This document shows positions 22,700 through 34,330 of a stretch of DNA of 64,000 nucleotides, piece by piece. The DNA comes from Pristionchus mayeri. Its lineage: Eukaryota; Nematoda; Chromadorea; Rhabditida; Neodiplogasteridae. Every line of letters begins with the position of its first letter. Position 1 is the first letter of the stretch. A program made the position numbers and the translations under genes. The DNA lies in NCBI GenBank assembly GCA_036245805.1, contig BTRK01000005.1, forward strand, positions 47,169,216-47,233,215, given 5' to 3'. The notes beneath the pieces were generated by a model. The model was given only the letters and a program-made list of their open reading frames with translations, ran no database searches and was not told where the DNA came from.

Positions 22700-25150
22700 C
22701 CGTATATCTAAAACACATCTTCGTGCCGACGTGCACTGCGTCCTGGTGGAGCACGAGCGAGAGCTGATCGATACTGAAATTGAGTTTTTTTGTTTAACAA
22801 TTAAAAACTCGTAACTACAAGGTGAATCAGTGTCCAATAGATGGCTTTTCGAAATTTTTCAAAACTATTTCGAAACGAAACCAAGACAAAACGCGAAAAA
22901 GAGCTCAAGACCGACAGTGAGGAAAATTCGCAGGTGAATCAGAGGCGCACAGGTAGCTTATAGTTAAAACGTAAACGTAAATAGTCTCTCTGATAGATCA
23001 GAAATAGGGTTGGCAAAATGAATCTTTCCCGGTCGATTTTTGCTGTGAAACATAGAGTGAAATGAATCTTTGCGAGAGAGCGAGCCACAGCAAGTCAACT
23101 CAGAAAAAAGCTCATTAGCGTGGCAGAGCGAATTTCGAATCAATCGCGCCCTCTCACTGCAGTTAAAAATATATCGGTATATCGGTATTAATTGATTTGC
23201 TCATAACTTCGGTCAACTCTGCAAATCCGATAGTCTTTGGCTGAAACGCAGTTAATCATTTGTTTCCGAGATTCTCGGATTCTGTCTTACCGATATCGTG
23301 TCCAGTCCCAGCTCGATTGCGGCGAGACGAGCCGCTTCGCTTGTACGATTGATAGATAATTAACAACATATGGTAATATCGAAATATAATATCCAGAGCG
23401 CACAGCAATTTGGTGTTTAGGTTTTATGCTGTGAGACGGATCTTCATCGAAGATCTATCCTCCACTTCAACTATAGGAGAACATGCGCAGCACACATCTG
23501 CTTGGCTAAAACAACCACTGAACAATTTCATTACAACTATATGCACATAAAGGTAGTGTTAGGCTTATTATATGAGAGTGCGGGCACAAATTGAAGTTTG
23601 CTCTTGGCATCGAGGTTTGCAAAACAAGCGCAGCTCCGATGTGCCGGTAAGTTAAGATAATTTCGGCGCAAGATCAATCTCCCTCTGCTCTCGTTCTCCC
23701 TCAACACTTTCTTCTATGTTGATGTATTACCTCACGATATGCCGGACAAAACGTCCACAATTTATTTAGATTGATCGAGTTATTACGCATAATTAGATGG
23801 GATGCCTCCACTTGATTGTTTATTATCAGCATGAAATCGGTTGAAATTCGAAATAAATTAAAGTGCATGGTGAAAATATTTCAGCTAATTTATTAAATTA
23901 ATACACAAATGCACAACAGTAGAACGGCTTAAATGGTAGAAACCATTTAAGCTTGAAATTGGTTAAAACTCCAAATGTTAGAGTAACGGTAGTGTTGATG
24001 CTACACAAGTTTGTCAAGTACTGGGAGATACTGTTTCTGCAATTCACGGCATGTTCCGCGCGAACAAATTAAAAATTTAGAGTACTTTTTCTTTTCTCAG
24101 ACATAAAAAAAGGATGTATCCCTCAATAAATCGATTGCGCTGATATGCTCCCCCCCCCCCAAAAGTGTGATTCCAGATAATAACAGTCGTTTGATTAATT
24201 TCTGTATTGTGCAAACAACAAATAACAAATAAACAACAAATAAATACGAACATTACACAAATATAAGAACGTACGAGTCTAACAAAATCAGAGATCTCCG
24301 ATCGATAGTCAATCGACTATCGTACTCCTCAGACCTTCTTCTTGGGAGCCCCGAGCACTTTGATCGCGGCCAGAACTTACCCGCCCACGACCATCTGCGA
24401 CATCAGCGGGTGCGTGCGAGAGGGAAGAGCCTGCAGAGAGAGTATTACGGAAGGGGATACGGTACTTTGATTGTGCGATCGATATTACAAATCCGATGCC
24501 AAGAAATATATTTTATTTCTGTTCTAGGAAAAAGAAAACAGAGAAGTATCGGATTCAAAGTGACTGAGTGCTAATGCCGATTTCCAGAAACATCAATTCC
24601 ACCTGTTCGAATCCAAACGTGCGGGGTACGTGAATTTGACATATCTACTACTTTTGTTTACGGTATTGCGACGAGTTCACTGGGTCAGGTTCCTAACTCC
24701 TCATCCCTATCCCATGCTGCACTCCGTAAATCTGGTCGATGAGCCACTGCATACAGGGCAATGTAATTAGGCGAACGAGGAACTGATCTTCTCGAGACCA
24801 GTTTACAGTCATGTAATTAAGTAAATTAGCTAATAAAGTGCATCCATAAATATTGAAAATCTGAAAACTGCCGAGACATTTGAATCGGTTGAAATTCCAT
24901 TTTTTATGCACGAGAATTTTGATCATCTTGTCGTTCATCCTCCGATTCTCTCCCTGCTGCACACCGCTCATCTTGCTTCTCCTTCGACGACTCGTCCGCT
25001 TCGATTCTTGTCTCTGTCAGTCGTCGTGAGCGGTCCCTCCCCATTTTTCCACGATTGTGAGACGAATTTTCCCTCCCTTTTCTTCCATCTACTGACATCA
25101 ATACTCAAGAATCCATCAACAGGTCAGAATTAGGTTTCATTGTTGTTTGA
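22700..25150 (-). pseudogene. Decayed TRM6 copies, exons 8, 13, 16, 15, 6 and 12
   Basis: Relics are exon 8 (about 22718-22780), exon 13 (about 23287-23345, RLAAIELGLDTIS with the 5' part lost), 3' UTR plus exon 16 (24210-24440, near-identical to 42.8-43.0 kb but the stop context reads APKKKV-stop), exon 15 fragment (about 24714-24745) joined to an exon 6 fragment (about 24770-24825), and exon 12 fragment (about 24930-25020). A poly-C and exon 5-like relic lies near 24140. Array motifs occur at 23491 and 23626. Several deletions have joined unrelated exons. Confidence 0.6.
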
Positions 25151-25849
25151 ACTACTCGAACTTCTCGACCCATTAGTATCGATAACGTTTCGGCTGTGAA
25201 AACACCCCTTTGAACTGCAGTTGCTTTGACACCTCATTAACGCAACAACCTTAAGCAGTCAATCATCTCTGCACTGAATGACATAAGCATTAGGTTTCGC
25301 TGTTGCTTGAACCATTTGAACTTCTCGACCCATCAGTCGAATGCTGATTTTTTTCGCCCAAATACAATTTAAGAAAACACTATTCCCTTGGAAATGTGGT
25401 TGACACCTCATCACAACAAGTGTCATAAGCAGTCAGTGCTTGAGGCACCGGTAATCGTTCAAAAATAAATAAACAGACCTAGCAATGACCTCTTCGCTAT
25501 TGAATACCCAGTGATTACATCCTAGCCGGATAGAGACAGAGAATCTGCAGATATGATATATACAATTTCTCTTATCTCGCTCTTGTGATACGAGCTTTAC
25601 CACTATTGCAAAATCAGCGTGTTAAAATCAGTTAGAAAATAAATAAACAACATATTATGTAACACATCGCATGTTATATCTGTCGTATGTTGCTGCACTC
25701 TTAGTCGCGCTTCTTAATCATGGGGTTCAATGGAAGAGCTGGCAATGGAATGTAATAAAACCACTACGATTCAAATGATAAATTCACATAATTCCAGAAT
25801 CTGGGGCAGAACCGCACAACGGTTTCCAAGTTAATCAAACATTATTCTG

Positions 25850-27145
25850 CAGATTGGGCTGCATATATAATATTATATTCGCGACGTCGATTTCGACTTT
25901 TACTTACTGCATCAATGATCACTGCATTTGCAAATTCGGTGAAACACGCATCTTCCTGCCCGTGTGCACTGAGCCCCTGGTGGAGCACAAGCAAGAGCTG
26001 ATCGATGCTGAAATTAGCTTATTTTTTGTCTTAGAAACATTTTAATTATTTGGTAATTTCCGATTGCGAAAACAAAGGTAAGATAAAAAATTAAACGTGA
26101 AGTCCGGATCGACAATTTTAATGCCCCTGTGGATCAGCGTCACATAGGTAGTTTATAATTGAGACGTTCAAGGTCGATAAAGTGGGATGGATCATCGCGT
26201 GAAAACAACTACAGATAATGAACGCCAAAGTTGTGAGGTTTCAACAAGAAAATTGTAAGAATGCCACGGTGAATCTGTGCATCTCAGTTAACATATATTA
26301 GACCCGTAAACACTGGTTCTGGTAGGAAATGCATGAATAGGGAAAACAATAAAATGCACTTTTAGAGCCACCATAGGCATCATGCCCGTACATGCTTCTT
26401 GCGTGGATAAGCCTCGCACAGCAGACGAATCGTCGACTGGAATTATTATTATATTCGTAATTGGATTAATTTATTTTCGAACAAATATGTGATTCACTCA
26501 TTCATAGTGAACGTGATTTAAAAAGCGTGGAATGCTAGGATTTCGACGAATTGAAACTACAATGTTTCAGCATCCTATTAGAACCGGACTGCGAAGCAAT
26601 CAGCAATGTTTGTCCTATAACTCTAAAACAAAAAAAAATCCAGTCTCAAACTTTAACTATGATGTTTGAAATTTACATTAGAAGCCGACAGATTGCTCGA
26701 CCAACAATCGTAGGAGTCCATATTTCTTCCAGCACTAACAATATCTGCGCCGACCCCGTACCTGATCGAATCTCCTTCAACTTTAGAGTGCGAAGCACAA
26801 ATTTATCATGTAACTTCGGCAAAACATTTTCGATTCAATAAAAAAAGCATTATATTTTTAAATAATAACCCTCAAAGTAACTTAGGCAGGACTATAAATA
26901 TTCAGCAAATATCAAAACATGATTTTGAAAATACGTTTTTTTCACTAATAGTCTGACTCGGAACAATTCTGCTTCTGCAAATAAGTTACATAGAATTTCT
27001 TGAACAAGAAAGCCCTAGCAGCCTATGGAATCTGATAGGGATAATATGGACTATTGCATTTCGTCGCACCGGTTAATACCGTGTCCAGCTCCTGCTCGAT
27101 CACGGCGGGAGCAGTCGCTTCGTCTGAGTGATGGATCGAATTCCT
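25850..27145 (-). pseudogene. Decayed TRM6 copy, exons 8, 7 and 13
   Basis: Exon 8 (about 25951-26009) reads IDQLLLVLHQG and then shifts frame, and its donor GT is changed. Exon 7 (26373-26441) keeps TIRLLCEAYP-like coding. Exon 13 (about 27073-27140) keeps AAIEQELDTV. The intron between exons 7 and 6 (26.45-26.83 kb) matches 6.1-6.4, 11.8-12.1 and 33.7-34.1 kb, but not intron 6 of the intact gene. Confidence 0.6.
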
Positions 27146-27639
27146 AGGATTCATGTTGAAACATAATATCCTAATTGTATGCAATTTATATATTGGTGTT
27201 TTTTGTAAAAATATACGGACACCCATCGACGGCCCATCTTGCACTTCAACTTTAGAAAAAAAGATGTGCAGCATTAATGTGCGTGGTAGAAAGAAACATT
27301 ACATATGTACACAATGACAGTCGTGGTTTGTTCTTAGACAAGGGGCGATTCAAAAGGCCACCATGTGCTCTAGACGTTTGTAAAATGTGCATAGCATCAA
27401 TGTACTTGGTTGACAAGACATCGTTACGATCAGCTCGAGAGCAATTCTCCATAACGCCCTATGTATCACCTCACCTTCTCTATAAACCACCATTGCACCT
27501 GTTCCATCTCACTCGATTTTATAGAAAATGCGTAGCACAGTTACATCAGTCCATTTCGAAATTTCAATTCAACATTCACTAAAACTCTATAATTGCGTTC
27601 ACAGACCAGTCTTCGACAAATATAACTTTATCTACCGTA

Positions 27640-28905
27640 ATCCCACCTTTCTCTAGTGCCTGAATCGTTGGCGAGTACACGACGACGTTGCACGGGGTCG
27701 TGGCAGTAGAGTAGATCGAGCAAATAGCAAGGGCCATCCGAGCGCGAGCTTCACAGACGGCAATCGATACAATAGCATTAGAATGCAATGTTGCAAAGTG
27801 AAAGATACAAGTTTTACTGCGGACATCTTCACAGATCTATCATAATTATTTCCATCATCCTGACGAAAATACCATTTCTGTTGCTGCAAATCAATTACAA
27901 TGAAGGTCTGAAACATGATAGCAGTAGCAGATCGCGAAATCTATTAGAGTAATAATGTACTAATGTAGCACAAACCGATCAATATTGTGCCCAGTCCCAG
28001 CTCGATCACGACGAGACTCGCCGCTTCGCGCTGCAGTCGCTGCGCCTGTACTATGGATCGATAATTAAAACACTATTGTTCGTAAAAGGATATCAAATGC
28101 GGATGCAACGTCGGATTTCCATTGTGATTTTTTCCAGTCCTTAGCCCACCATCAATCGAAGTTTCAAACCAATGTCGACATTACTGGAACTTACGCAGCA
28201 CCGATGCAGAGGGCATAATTCTCCTTCGGCGACGCGTTCGCCTAGTTTTCCCCGTGCAAGAAAATTTTATGAAACGAGACGCGGAGTCGCGGAGTTGGAG
28301 TCGCGCAGCATATCAAACTTGCGTTTCACTGATTCTTGAACTATACGTAGCTACCCTAGCACTAATGGTTTTGGCACAGCTGTATAAAAATATGGAAATT
28401 CAAATCCTGTTCAATTTGGTGGCCTTTATAAAACAGGGCATATGTCTATGTACCATATCTCCTCCATCTTCTCATCCTCCATCCCATCCTCAGCGGATTG
28501 AATGAGAATGCAGTCCCCCTCCCTGTTGCAGCCACTGCTGCAGCGGCTGTTGTGCCTCAGTAGGCGACCGTCGGCCCCGTTTCACACCTAAACAATGGGA
28601 AAAATATACGGAAATATGATTCTTTGAAAGAATTAGGTTTACTATCAGAATTAGGTTTCACTAATTCTTCAACTATACGAAGCACAATCATTAATCAGGT
28701 AATGGGTTCGTCTATAATAAAATAAATTCTTTTAAATATGGTTGGCATTTTTATTCTTTGTTGATTCTGAGAATCGAATGATTCCTCACTCACTGAATTC
28801 TTTGCTTCCGATTTTCTAAGATTCTCTCTTACCGATATCGTGTCCAGTCCCTGCTCGATTGCGGCGAGACCAGCCGCTTCGCGCTGCATTCGATCCGCCT
28901 TTACG
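27640..28905 (-). pseudogene. Decayed TRM6 copies, exons 14, 13, 11, 12 and 13
   Basis: Exon 14 (27660-27749) keeps CNVVVYSPTIQ, but its donor is GC and its acceptor is AA. Exon 13 (27976-28045) is full length (70 nt) and open, AQRLQREAASLVVIELGLGT. Exon 11 fragment lies at 28455-28512 and exon 12 fragment at 28520-28592. Another exon 13 (about 28829-28895) has lost 4 nt but reads DRMQREAAGLAAIEQGLDTI. Array motifs flank at 28191 and 29038. Confidence 0.65.
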
Positions 28906-29429
28906 ATAGATCGATAATTAACAACACTCTAATATGAAACATAATATTCAAGCTGAATGGAATTTACAAGTTGGTGTTTTTTTCCGAAACGAAACCGATA
29001 CTCATCAAAGATCTACCTACACTTCAACTATTGAAGAACATGTTCAGCACCGATCTGCTTGGCTGAAACAACCACGGCACAATCTTATTACAACTATATT
29101 CCGTGTGCATATAAAGGCAATGGTAGGCTTATTGTAGGCAACTGTGGAGGTCGATTGAAATTTGTTCTATGATTCGAGATTAGTAAAACAAGCGCAGCTC
29201 CAATATGCTGGGTAGTCAAAAAGATAAAGATCATCTCGGCGCGAGAGCAATGTTCCCCTGCTCCCTTTTTCGCTCCACGCTTTCTTCAATGTCATTTCCT
29301 TCAATCTTTTCTACAAATCCTAATTTCCCTCGCAATAGATAAAACTTTTGCTCATCACTATTGCCCCACCTTTCTCTAACGATCGGAGAAAAGTGAGAGA
29401 CGAGAGAAAGTCTTCTACTCATTGACGCC

Positions 29430-30155
29430 TTCCCAGCCTCTTCAGCTGGACAGCATAACAGTCGTTCCTCCTCCGAACCTCTCTCTACTGCACTAACGGT
29501 GAGGAAAATTAAATGCAAAATATATCTTGCTACATGTCAGAATTAGGTTTCACTGTTGTTCGAACTACTCGAAATCCTCCCCCATCCATTAATCACTTAA
29601 CCTGGCGCACCAAAACAACCCCAATGAATTACGGTTGCATTGACACCTCATCAGCGCAACTGACTTAAGCAGTCAATGGGATCTGCGTAGCAACATAACA
29701 ATAAACCTACTCAATAATGATCTGATCGATTTTCTACCCCCATTTCATCAGTGCTATTCGAATGGCTAATAAAAATGTGTTTGTTGATACATAAACTGTG
29801 TGAACTTTTAAATCCATCAATCTTAATCAATCAAAAAAATAAATCCATCAAAATCCATCAAGTGTGGCTACGTTTTGTGCACAATAATTTCAAAAATTTG
29901 ACCTTGTGAATTCTGGTTGCATTAGCAACATATACAAGGAAATGAGAGGAGAGCCCAGTGTACGCTTGACCCCGTCTACTCTCAATCTCCTACAAATATA
30001 GTGTCCGTCACCTACCATAATCATAATCTCCATCCGTACCTCCTTCGTCTCCATTTCACATCCTTCTTCACTCCATCCTAGGCCGATTGGTGGAATCCGT
30101 TGAGGATGCAGTCAATCCGCACTGAGTAGAAGGTGGAGAGTAGAGACCGTCAATT
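29430..30155 (-). pseudogene. TRM6 exon 12 and exon 11 relics
   Basis: The complement of about 29440-29505 matches part of exon 12 (RGSEEE and PAEEA in a shifted frame). The complement of about 30038-30150 matches exon 11 almost end to end, including the CILNGFH and METKE parts, with stops introduced. The intron between them has the TTAGGTTTCACTGTTGTT motif at about 29540. Confidence 0.55.
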
Positions 30156-30179
30156 GAATTACTCATTTCACGATTGACG

Positions 30180-30485
30180 AGAAATGAAACTCATTCGATT
30201 CCCTTCGTCAATTGATCGATCGGACAATCGAGTGACAAATCAATCAATTGATGAATTCAATCGATTCCCAATCGATTGATTACTCGATTGGGCAATCGAG
30301 TAATAAAGGATACTCGAGTAAACAAATTGGAGAGCGCGAGGCCGCACCGGTCGACGAAAGAAGAGGGAAATGAATCAATTGATGAGGGGAGCGAAAGGGC
30401 AATCAATCGAGTAACAAAGGATACTCGATTGAGTCAATCGAGTATCAATTTCATTACTCGATTGATCAATCGTTAGACGGTCTCT
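30180..30485. repeat. ATCGATTGA-rich degenerate repeat
   Basis: The sequence is built of short permutations of CAATCGATTGA and GAGTAA.AAAGGATACTCGA. The longer block occurs at about 30294-30320 and again at about 30410-30435. No coding content is likely. Confidence 0.7.
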
Positions 30486-30555
30486 AGTGGAGAGAATCTT
30501 GAGGAGTGGAGCATCACGCGCGGATTTTCAGGTACATTTCTAGACACTCAATTAT

Positions 30556-33500
30556 GGAATACCCATTTTTTGTCAACTGGTGTGAAGATCCACGGAATTT
30601 GAGTGTTATATTGACATCAATGGGTGCGTGCGAGAGGGAAGAACCTGCAGGGATGGGGATTATCGTAGGGAGGTATACGGTACTGCATTGGTACAATGAT
30701 TTTTAAAAAAAATTGTCTGCTGTGCCCCTAGAAAACAAAGAGCAATAAATGTATTTTCTTTATGAGCATAATTGAGCTACGATAACAATGTACAGATTGA
30801 AACTGTTATTAGTTTGTTTTTAAAACCATGAGCGGAATCACTATTGACCAGTCTCGAATTGCTAAATCGTTAGTAATGTATGTTCAACCAAGATTCGCCA
30901 GGAGACAGAGCATTCAGCCTGCACGTAATTCAGAATGGTTAAATAGCCAATTATGTTCTTATTTTTTTACTTATTGATATAATTATTCAAACGCAAATTA
31001 TTAATTTGTCTAATAAGAAATGGAAGAGCAGACATATATTTAGTTTTGCTATTGGAGCCCAGTCTCATTGGCTCTATTCCATCTCAATCGGTTGTTAAGA
31101 AAATGCGTGGCACAGATCCATCAAGTAATGAAGAGCAGGTGACTACTTTTGTTGTTGTACTCAAATCCGGAGCAATATTGGTTGTCTCCCATCACGCCTG
31201 ACTTTAATGAAAGTGTGCAGCGCAGATTCATCAGGCAAATTCGTTTCAAGACCCAAGTAAACCTGAAATTTCGCCTTTGATATATCAAAGGCGGAATGCT
31301 TAAACATAATTTTAAAAATACAGTTCATGTGAATTGCCGTTGCAAGAGCAACTCAAAAAAGGAAAAAAGACTGGAGCGTCCAATATGTGATTGACTCTTA
31401 CAATTAGTACTCAAAAATAAATGCACCTTAATGCGACGTACCTCCTCCGTCTCCATCTTTTCATCCTTCTCCGCTTCCTCTTCGGCTTTTTCTGCTGGAA
31501 TCCTTTGAGAATGCAATTGATGCGTACCTGGTAGTAGGCGCCTGGTACGCACCTGTGGTACCACCTGTGGTACGCACCTGTGGTACCTGTGCGTACCTGG
31601 TAGAGGATCTGGAACATGGGAAGTGATGGCCCATTAGTCGATGAAATCTGAGAGGCAACTCTGCTTAATTCGAATGATAGTTCACCACTCGAAACTGAGT
31701 GTATGAGAGAGTGAGTAGATCAGGAGGATGAGGATGTGTGGAAAATCAGTCTTTTTTTCCATTGCTCTTCTTCGATTCCAAGCAAATATTCCCACCGAAA
31801 ACATTGAAAGCCCATCGAATTCTCAACTAGGAAATACTCTATGCGTTTTGTATTTTAATTAGGACAAAAAAGCTTCCTTATATTGCCTTCCGAATCAAGA
31901 TAGTACTCAAGAACTTTATACGCGACCCGAACTCACCAGGAAAGCAAAATGCTCCAAAACCCAACACTTACTACAAGTCCGCATTCATTTCTGCCACCCA
32001 ATCAACGACGAATCAGCAGTATGCCTGATAGTGTTCACAGCACACTCCTCGGTTACCGTACCCTCAATTATTGATCAACCGTATACCGCAGGGCGGAAAT
32101 CCTCCGAGTTGACACAGGGGATCGATTGGGCCGCAGTGCCGCAATGCACGCATCTGAGCCAGCGAGTCTGCTGGCATATATTCGATATTGTACGTAGACA
32201 TTCAAGAATCGATATTTAAGTAGATACGGCAACATGCAAGTAAAAACTATGATAATTATGGAATCTGAGCATCAATAATATTTCCCTCATCATATAACGA
32301 ATACCTATGAAAGCATGTGAATAATGTTACGCGATGCATCACAAACTCAACTGGTAGTTGCAAAGAATAACTGCAACAGCACCATTTCCTAGACTTAATC
32401 AATACTCATCCAGGTGACCGTACCTCTCTGTGACTACTGAAGTGATGATACCGAACAACTGGATGAATGCCCGCACCTGAAAAGGGCTTCTTAATAATGA
32501 GGTTCAATGGACTAGCTGGACAGGTACTGGAATATAAGAAAACCACTACGATAAAAATGATAAATTCACATAATTCGAGGATTTGGGGCGGAACCGCAGA
32601 ACGGTTTCCAAGTTAATTAAACATTATTCTGCAGATTGGGTTGCATATCTAATAGTATGTTTTTGCTACGTAGATTCCGGCATTTACTAGATGCGTCAAT
32701 GACCACTGCATTTGCAAATTCAGTGAAACACTCATCTTCCTGCCCGTGAGCACTGCGCTCTGGTGAAGTACAACCGAGAGCTGATCTAAGCTGAAATAAT
32801 CTTCTTTTTTAAACATTATAATCACTAAAATTATCTGGTCTTGGCAACAAAGATGGCGAAAAAAACTAAGGTAAAAAAAATGAAACGTGAAGTCCAGATC
32901 GAAAATTGTGACCCCACAGAAATTGTCACAGCCTGTCAGGATGAAAAGGTTCATTTTCGTGGCGGACGAGGTCTTTCTTTGTTCGCTCTCTTAATCCCTT
33001 CTCAGTCATTTCTTTTTCACAATTCCCTTCGAACAGTCTGACAAAGGATGCAAAGAGTCAAAAGTCCTTGATGAAACATAATCATTTTGCAGTTTTAACG
33101 ACTTTCAAAAAACTCGAAAATAAAAAAAACATATCCAATTTATTGTCGAAAATCGCTGTTTTCGACCATAAACTTAGAACTAGTCTCGTTAGGTCGATCT
33201 GCATAACCAATGAAATACAAGATTCGATAGCCACTGCATTGGGGAACAACTTATAGGAGCCCGAATTTCCATTTTCGACCTAGGTTTCGCGTAGCATCAA
33301 TTTTCGTATACCTCTTTGAAGATAAAATTACCGCAAAACATCAAAAATGGGGTGAAATGATCGGTCTCTCCCCTTCTCTCATTAGAATACGTCCGCCGCG
33401 ATATTGGCCATTCTCATCCAATCTGACAGGCTGTGGCGGTGAATCAGCGTCAAATAATATATAGTGTATAACTGAGACGTACAATTTCCATACAATGAGA

Positions 33501-33760
33501 TGGATCAGAGCGTGAAAATCAATATCTATTGAAACACAGAGTGGTGAGGTTTCCATAAGAAAATTTTGTAAGAATGCCATGGCGAATCAATGCCACTCAG
33601 TCTCCATGTAATTGACCCGTAAAGGCTGGTTCCAGTAGGAAATGACTAGGGAAAACAATAAAATGCATTTTTAGAGTCACCGAAGGCATCTTGCAAGTAC
33701 GTGATCCTTGCGTAGATAATCCTCGCACAGCAGACGAGTCGTCGACTAGAATTATTATAA
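30556..33760 (-). pseudogene. Decayed TRM6 copy, exons 16, 11, 10, 9, 8 and 7
   Basis: This is the longest run in correct gene order. Relics are exon 16 (about 30560-30650), exon 11 (about 31445-31620, with an internal repeat expansion), exon 10 (about 32095-32172, FCGTAAQSIPCVNS-like), exon 9 (about 32428-32480), exon 8 (about 32738-32795, LDQLSVVLHQSAVLTGRK readable) and exon 7 (33678-33751). Exons 15-12 are missing. Exon 8 spacing to exon 7 (about 0.9 kb) resembles the 25.9-26.4 kb copy more than the intact gene. Frames are broken in most pieces. Confidence 0.65.
31520..31612. repeat. Short tandem expansion inside a TRM6 exon 11 copy
   Basis: Four or so units of ACCTGTGGTAC / GCACCTGTGGTACC and CGTACCTGGTAG interrupt the pseudo-exon between its IDCIL and ILS parts. 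Its flanks on both sides still align to exon 11, so the expansion arose after duplication. Confidence 0.8.
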
Positions 33761-34137
33761 TATTCGTTATTGAATTAATTTAATTTCGAACAAATAAATT
33801 ATTCAATCGTTCCCAGTGAATGTGCTGTAAAAAGGATAGAATGTTAGAATTCGACGAATTGGTACTGTTAATCCCATGTTTCAGCTTCCTATTAGAATCG
33901 GGTTTCAAATCTATCAACAATCGGTGCTCAATATCACTTTCTCTAAAACAAAAATAAGATTCAATTCTTCGATACCGACTATGGTTTCTGAGTTACAATA
34001 GAAGCATGCGGAACGCTCCACCAACGATATTTCTGCTACCTTCCCTCTTAACAAACAATATCAGCACCGAGGTCAGAAACCGAGAAATCGGGTACGAGTC
34101 GCACAGCAGACGAATGTATGGTTGGAAATATCAATCA

Positions 34138-34330
34138 ATACCTATATATAAAGCGCAGTGTCTGTCCGTCTGTCCGTCTGTCCGTCTGTCCGGATTGCGA
34201 AATAGGGAGGGGGGACAGATGAAGTTACAAAGGCATTGATCCATTACCGTATGCCAATCAATAATTAGCATTAGACCAACTACCGTATACCAATATATAA
34301 AAAGTGCTGCCAAATTTTCGAATTTGGCAT
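34138..34330. repeat. GTCTGTCC microsatellite and hairpin, possible Helitron end
   Basis: CTATATATAAAGCGCAGTGT (from 34142) is followed by four GTCTGTCC-type units (about 34161-34193). This resembles the 5' start of some animal Helitrons and Helentrons. A hairpin TGCCAAATTTTCGAATTTGGCA lies at about 34307-34328. No Rep/helicase coding is seen, so the element class is only a suggestion. Confidence 0.3.
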
